A stretch of DNA of 64,000 nt, taken from contig NZ_PYAK01000003.1 of NCBI RefSeq assembly GCF_003264365.1, positions 62,001 through 126,000 of the forward strand, in the 5' to 3' direction. The position numbers and the translations under genes are program-made. Within the stretch, counting starts at the first letter, position 1. Each line of letters begins with the position of its first letter. The stretch comes from Micromonospora noduli. Its GTDB lineage: Bacteria; Actinomycetota; Actinomycetes; Mycobacteriales; Micromonosporaceae. Shown in pieces: positions 60,494 through 64,000 of the stretch. The notes beneath the pieces were generated by a model. It saw nothing but the letters and a program-made list of their open reading frames with translations, was not told where the DNA came from and did not search any database.

Positions 60494-61840
60494 ATGGCGG
60501 TCTTTACCAGACCACGCCAGGCCTTCGTGATCGCCGGTGTACTCGGGCTGGCGCTCAGCGCCACCGCCTGCGGTACCGGCGACGACAAGAAGAGCAGCAA
60601 AGCGGGCTCCGCGGAGTGCGCCGCATACGAGAAGTACCAGGGTCACGACGGCAAGAAGGTCTCCATCTACGCGTCCATCCGTGACGCCGAGGCCGACCTG
60701 CTGGAGCGGTCGTGGTCGCAGTTCACCGACTGCACCGGCATCGAGATCGACTACGAGGGCAGCGGCGAGTTCGAGGCGCAGCTCCCCGTTCGGGTCGACG
60801 GTGGCAACGCCCCCGACATCGCCTTCGTGCCGCAGCCGGGCCTGGTGAAGCGTTTCGCGGACGCCGGCAAGCTGAAGTCCCTCGGCGCCGACACCAAGGC
60901 CCTCGCCGAGCAGAACATGCCGGCCGACTGGCTGAAGTACGGCACCGTGAACGGGACGCTCTACGGCGTGCCCCTCGGCGCCAACGTGAAGTCCTTCGTC
61001 TGGTACTCGCCGAAGACGTTCAAGGAGAAGGGCTGGGAGGTCCCGACCACCTGGGACCAGCTCATCGCCCTGAGCGACAAGATCGCCGCCAGCGGCATCA
61101 AGCCGTGGTGCGCGGGCGTCGAGTCCGGTGACGCCACCGGCTGGCCGGCCACCGACTGGATCGAGGACGTGGTCCTGCGTACGCAGGGTCCCGAGGTCTA
61201 CGACCAGTGGACCACCCACACCATCCCGTTCAACGACCCGAAGATCGTCGACGCGGTCGACCGCGCCGGCAGCATCCTCAAGAACGAGAAGTACGTCAAC
61301 GGCGGCTTCGGCGGCGTCAAGAGCATCACCACCACCGCCTTCCAGGAGGCGGGCCTGCCGGTGACCACCGGCAAGTGCGCGATGCACCGACAGGCGTCGT
61401 TCTACGCCAACCAGTTCCCCGAGGGCACCAAGGTGGCCGAGGACGGCGACGCGTTCGCCTTCTACTTCCCGACCATCGACCCGTCCAAGGGCAAGCCGGT
61501 GCTGGGCGCAGGCGAGTTCGTCGTCGGCTACGCCGACCGTCCCGAGGTCCAGGCCGTGCAGACCTACCTCGTCTCGGCGGAGTACGTGAACAGCCGCGCG
61601 AAGCTCGGCAACTGGGTCACGGCGAACAACAAGCTGGACATCGCCAACGTCGCCAGCCCGATCGACAAGCTCTCCGTCCAGATCCTTCAGGACAAGACGG
61701 GCACCTTCCGCTTCGACGGATCCGACCTGATGCCGGCCGGCGTCGGCGCGGGAACGTTCTGGAAGGGCATGGTCGAGTGGCTGAACGGCAAGGCGACCGC
61801 CCCGGTGCTCCAGGGCATCGAGAGCAGCTGGCCTAAGTGA
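60494..61840 (+). CDS. aglE: Alpha-glucoside-type ABC transporter substrate-binding lipoprotein
   Basis: The 448-residue lipoprotein has signal MAVFTRPRQAFVIAGVLGLA with lipobox LSATAC (Cys26). A two-lobed solute-binding fold of family 1 follows (IYASIRDAEADLLERSWSQFTDCTGIEIDYEGSGEF, APDIAFVPQPGLVKRFADAG, YGVPLGANVKSFVWYSP). It resembles AglE proteins that bind maltose, trehalose or sucrose-like glucosides. AGGAGGACGGC stands before the ATG at 60494. It is the first gene of an operon with two permeases; the ATPase is usually supplied in trans by MsiK. Confidence 0.88.
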   Translation: MAVFTRPRQAFVIAGVLGLALSATACGTGDDKKSSKAGSAECAAYEKYQGHDGKKVSIYASIRDAEADLLERSWSQFTDCTGIEIDYEGSGEFEAQLPVRVDGGNAPDIAFVPQPGLVKRFADAGKLKSLGADTKALAEQNMPADWLKYGTVNGTLYGVPLGANVKSFVWYSPKTFKEKGWEVPTTWDQLIALSDKIAASGIKPWCAGVESGDATGWPATDWIEDVVLRTQGPEVYDQWTTHTIPFNDPKIVDAVDRAGSILKNEKYVNGGFGGVKSITTTAFQEAGLPVTTGKCAMHRQASFYANQFPEGTKVAEDGDAFAFYFPTIDPSKGKPVLGAGEFVVGYADRPEVQAVQTYLVSAEYVNSRAKLGNWVTANNKLDIANVASPIDKLSVQILQDKTGTFRFDGSDLMPAGVGAGTFWKGMVEWLNGKATAPVLQGIESSWPK

Positions 61841-61911
61841 TCCCCGGCGGTGGCCCGGTCCGTTGACGCGGGCCGGGCCACCGGCCGAGGTGGACCCGGA
61901 AGGGAGGGTTG

Positions 61912-62958
61912 ATGGAGTTCGACTTCGCCGATCAGCAGCCGAAGCTCCTCATGCTGATGTACGGACTGGTCGCCTTCGTGCTGGTGGTGGGTGGTCTCCT
62001 ACTGCTGCTCGACGTGGTGCCGGCCTGGTTCGCCCGGCGACGGGAGGCGCAGCTCGTCGCCGCCTCGGTGGGCGGTGCTCCACTTCCCCGTCGGCCCAAG
62101 CAGCGGGAGGGGATTTTCGCGCTCTTCTTCCTGCTGCCGACGCTGTTGCTGCTCACCATCGGTCTGGTCGTGCCGGCCATCCGCACCGTGCTGCTCTCCC
62201 TGATGAACAGGACCAGCACGGAGTGGGTCGGGTTGGACAACTTCGGCTGGATGTTCTCTGACGACGCGATCGTCCGGGTCCTGGTCAACACCCTGGTCTG
62301 GGTGCTCCTGGTCCCGCTGGTGGCGACCGGCTTCGGCCTGATCTACGCCGTACTGGTGGACAAGGCCCGGTTCGAGGCCGTGGCCAAGTCACTGATCTTC
62401 CTGCCGATGGCCATCTCCTTCGTCGGCGCCAGCATCATCTGGAAGTTCGTCTACGCCTACCGGGGTGAGGGCGACCAGATCGGTCTGCTCAACCAGATCG
62501 TGGTCAGCCTGGGCGGTGAGCCCAAGCAGTGGCTGCTCGAATCGCCACTGAACACGCTGCTGCTGATCGTCATCATGGTCTGGATCCAGGCCGGCTTCGC
62601 CATGGTGGTGCTCTCCGCCGCGATCAAGGCGATCCCCGGTGACATCGTCGAGGCCGCCCGGCTCGACGGGGTCAGCCCGTGGCAGATGTTCTGGCAGATC
62701 ACCATGCCGAGCATCCGACCGGCGTTGATCGTCGTGATGGTGACCCTCACGATCGCCACGCTCAAGGTCTTCGACATCGTCCGGACCTCGACGAACGGCA
62801 ACTACGACACCAGCGTGATCGCCAACGAGATGTACAACCAGGCGTTCCGGTACAGCGAGAACGGGCGGGGTTCCGCGCTCGCGGTCTTCCTCTTCATCCT
62901 GGTCATCCCGGTCGTGATCTACCAGATCCGTAACCTCCGTCAACAGCGGGAGGGCTGA
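61912..62958 (+). CDS. aglF: ABC sugar transporter permease (AglF-type)
   Basis: The 348-residue inner-membrane permease has an extra N-terminal helix (residues about 13-36, GLVAFVLVVGGLLLLLDVV) and then six further helices. The cytoplasmic EAA loop that contacts the ATPase is EAARLDGVSPWQMFWQITMP. Length exceeds the common MalF core because of the first helix. GGGAGGGTTG precedes the ATG at 61912. It forms the heterodimer with the next permease. Confidence 0.92.
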   Translation: MEFDFADQQPKLLMLMYGLVAFVLVVGGLLLLLDVVPAWFARRREAQLVAASVGGAPLPRRPKQREGIFALFFLLPTLLLLTIGLVVPAIRTVLLSLMNRTSTEWVGLDNFGWMFSDDAIVRVLVNTLVWVLLVPLVATGFGLIYAVLVDKARFEAVAKSLIFLPMAISFVGASIIWKFVYAYRGEGDQIGLLNQIVVSLGGEPKQWLLESPLNTLLLIVIMVWIQAGFAMVVLSAAIKAIPGDIVEAARLDGVSPWQMFWQITMPSIRPALIVVMVTLTIATLKVFDIVRTSTNGNYDTSVIANEMYNQAFRYSENGRGSALAVFLFILVIPVVIYQIRNLRQQREG

Positions 62959-62959
62959 G

Positions 62960-63928
62960 ATGACCACCGCAACGCCCACCGTCGCCGCCGGCACCCAGAA
63001 GACCGACGGCACCCCGACCACCACGGCCGGCCGGGTCCGCAAGCGGTTGAACAGCCGCACCGCGACGCTCGTCTCGATCGTCATCGCGGTGGTCTGGACC
63101 ATCCCGACCTTCGGCCTGCTCGTCTCCTCCCTCCGCCCGGAGGACGAGATCAAGACCACCGGCTGGTGGACCTCGTTCACCAACCCGCAGTTCACCTTCG
63201 AGAACTACGAGCAGGTCCTGTTCGGGCGGTCGGCTTCCTCCGGGCAGCTCGCCGGTTCCTTCATCAACTCCCTGGCGATCACCATCCCGTCGGTGCTCTT
63301 CCCGCTCGCCTTCGCGTGCCTCGCCGCGTACGCGCTCGCGTGGATCAACTTCCGCGGCCGGGACTGGGTCTACATCGCGATCTTCGCGTTGCAGATCGTG
63401 CCGTTGCAGATGGCCCTGGTGCCGCTGCTGAGGTTCTTCTCCACCGGGGTCACCCTCGGCGGCGTCACGCTGATGCCGGCCTGGGACCTGGTCGACGAGC
63501 AGAAGTTCGCCCAGGTGTGGTTCGCCCACACCTGCTTCGCGCTTCCGTTCGCCGTCTTCCTGCTGCACAACTTCATCTCGCAACTGCCGGGGGACCTGAT
63601 GGAGGCGGCCCGGGTCGACGGGGCCACCCACCCGAAGATCTTCCGCACCATCGTGCTGCCGCTGATCACCCCGGCGCTGGCGGCGTTCGGCATCTTCCAG
63701 TTCCTCTGGGTCTGGAACGACCTGCTGGTCGCGCTGATCTTCGCGGGCGGCAGCGACGAGACCGCTCCGCTCACCGTCCGGCTCGCCGAGATGGCCGGCA
63801 CCCGGGGCAACGAGTGGCAGCGCCTGACGGCCGGTGCGTTCGTCAGCATCGTCATACCGCTCATCGTGTTCCTGTCCCTGCAGCGCTTCTTCGTGCGAGG
63901 TCTGCTCGCCGGCAGCGTCAAGGGCTGA
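62960..63928 (+). CDS. aglG: ABC sugar transporter permease (AglG-type)
   Basis: The 322-residue permease has six transmembrane helices after a Thr-rich N-terminus of about 30 residues, with EAA loop EAARVDGATHPKIFRTIVLP. It is the MalG-type half of the channel. The ATG at 62960 lies one base after the stop of the first permease, so translation is coupled. After its stop, the window ends in a GC-rich inverted repeat and GGGGGAAACC GTG at 63998, probably the start of the next gene, which in such operons is often a glucosidase or the LacI regulator. Confidence 0.93.
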   Translation: MTTATPTVAAGTQKTDGTPTTTAGRVRKRLNSRTATLVSIVIAVVWTIPTFGLLVSSLRPEDEIKTTGWWTSFTNPQFTFENYEQVLFGRSASSGQLAGSFINSLAITIPSVLFPLAFACLAAYALAWINFRGRDWVYIAIFALQIVPLQMALVPLLRFFSTGVTLGGVTLMPAWDLVDEQKFAQVWFAHTCFALPFAVFLLHNFISQLPGDLMEAARVDGATHPKIFRTIVLPLITPALAAFGIFQFLWVWNDLLVALIFAGGSDETAPLTVRLAEMAGTRGNEWQRLTAGAFVSIVIPLIVFLSLQRFFVRGLLAGSVKG

Positions 63929-64000
63929 CCCCCGCGTCCGCCGCCGCCTGGCCCCTCGGGCGGCGGCGGGCGCTCCGGGCACCGAGCGGGGGAAACCGTG

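Noticed and set aside
63998..64000. GTG at the very end preceded by GGGGGAAACC
   Set aside because: It is probably the start of the next gene, but one codon is not enough to report as a feature.

Overview
The window is very GC-rich, with GTG starts common and dense overlapping genes. It carries cobalamin genes, an AglEFG-type sugar importer, a DUF6158 protein, a GPGG-motif membrane peptide and a SigE-type sigma factor. This points to the chromosome of an actinomycete, most likely Micromonospora or another member of the Micromonosporaceae. The assignment rests on gene content and base composition only. I recognise about 75 protein genes and one tRNA.

Layout. 1-16.1 kb: three short cobalamin modules on the minus strand (cobT fragment-cobC, cobB with a GNAT acetyltransferase, cobQ-cobD). 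Between them lie a class A penicillin-binding protein, SURF1, ATP-dependent DNA ligase, M20 and M48 peptidases, a small P-loop kinase and a rhodanese, and an SSB follows. 16.4-18.9 kb: a short HPF-like ribosome-associated protein, an alpha/beta hydrolase and an unknown protein. 18.9-20.3 kb: tRNA-Arg(UCU) followed by lower-GC accessory DNA with an integrase N-terminal remnant, a secreted six-cysteine protein and a long hairpin. 20.3-27.5 kb: an LPVTG-anchored ALF-repeat protein, a VOC protein, a MerR regulator, a SigE-like sigma factor with its membrane partner, STAS and GAF-ANTAR signalling proteins, and a lipoprotein.

28-44 kb: a two-component locus (kinase, kinase-like membrane partner, LuxR-type regulator), a GlxA-type AraC regulator with an isochorismatase-like hydrolase, an acyltransferase, a glycogen-debranching enzyme coupled to an SCP2 protein, a TMEM175-like channel, aspartate-semialdehyde dehydrogenase and an M16 protease pair. 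44.3-54.2 kb: DAHP synthase behind a Tyr-Trp-Phe leader peptide and terminator, a series of small genes, a NlpC/P60 hydrolase facing a primary-like sigma factor across a 20-bp hairpin, and murQ with its RpiR-type regulator. 54.3-64 kb: an epimerase, an SDR, a thymidylate-kinase-like protein, a four-gene unit (nucleotidyltransferase, BON, metallophosphoesterase, GPGG peptide), TspO, a secreted M23 peptidase, and an alpha-glucoside-type ABC importer with a LacI-type operator.

Recurring sequence themes. About fourteen genes have a TANNNT box exactly 6-7 nt before the start codon, the signature of leaderless mRNAs. A family of long interspersed hairpins sits in several gaps. Short tandem duplications lie at or just beyond gene 3' ends. 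The observations I rate highest are the aromatic-amino-acid attenuator before DAHP synthase, the CobB homologue whose glutaminase cysteine is replaced by glycine, and the tRNA-Arg integration scar.
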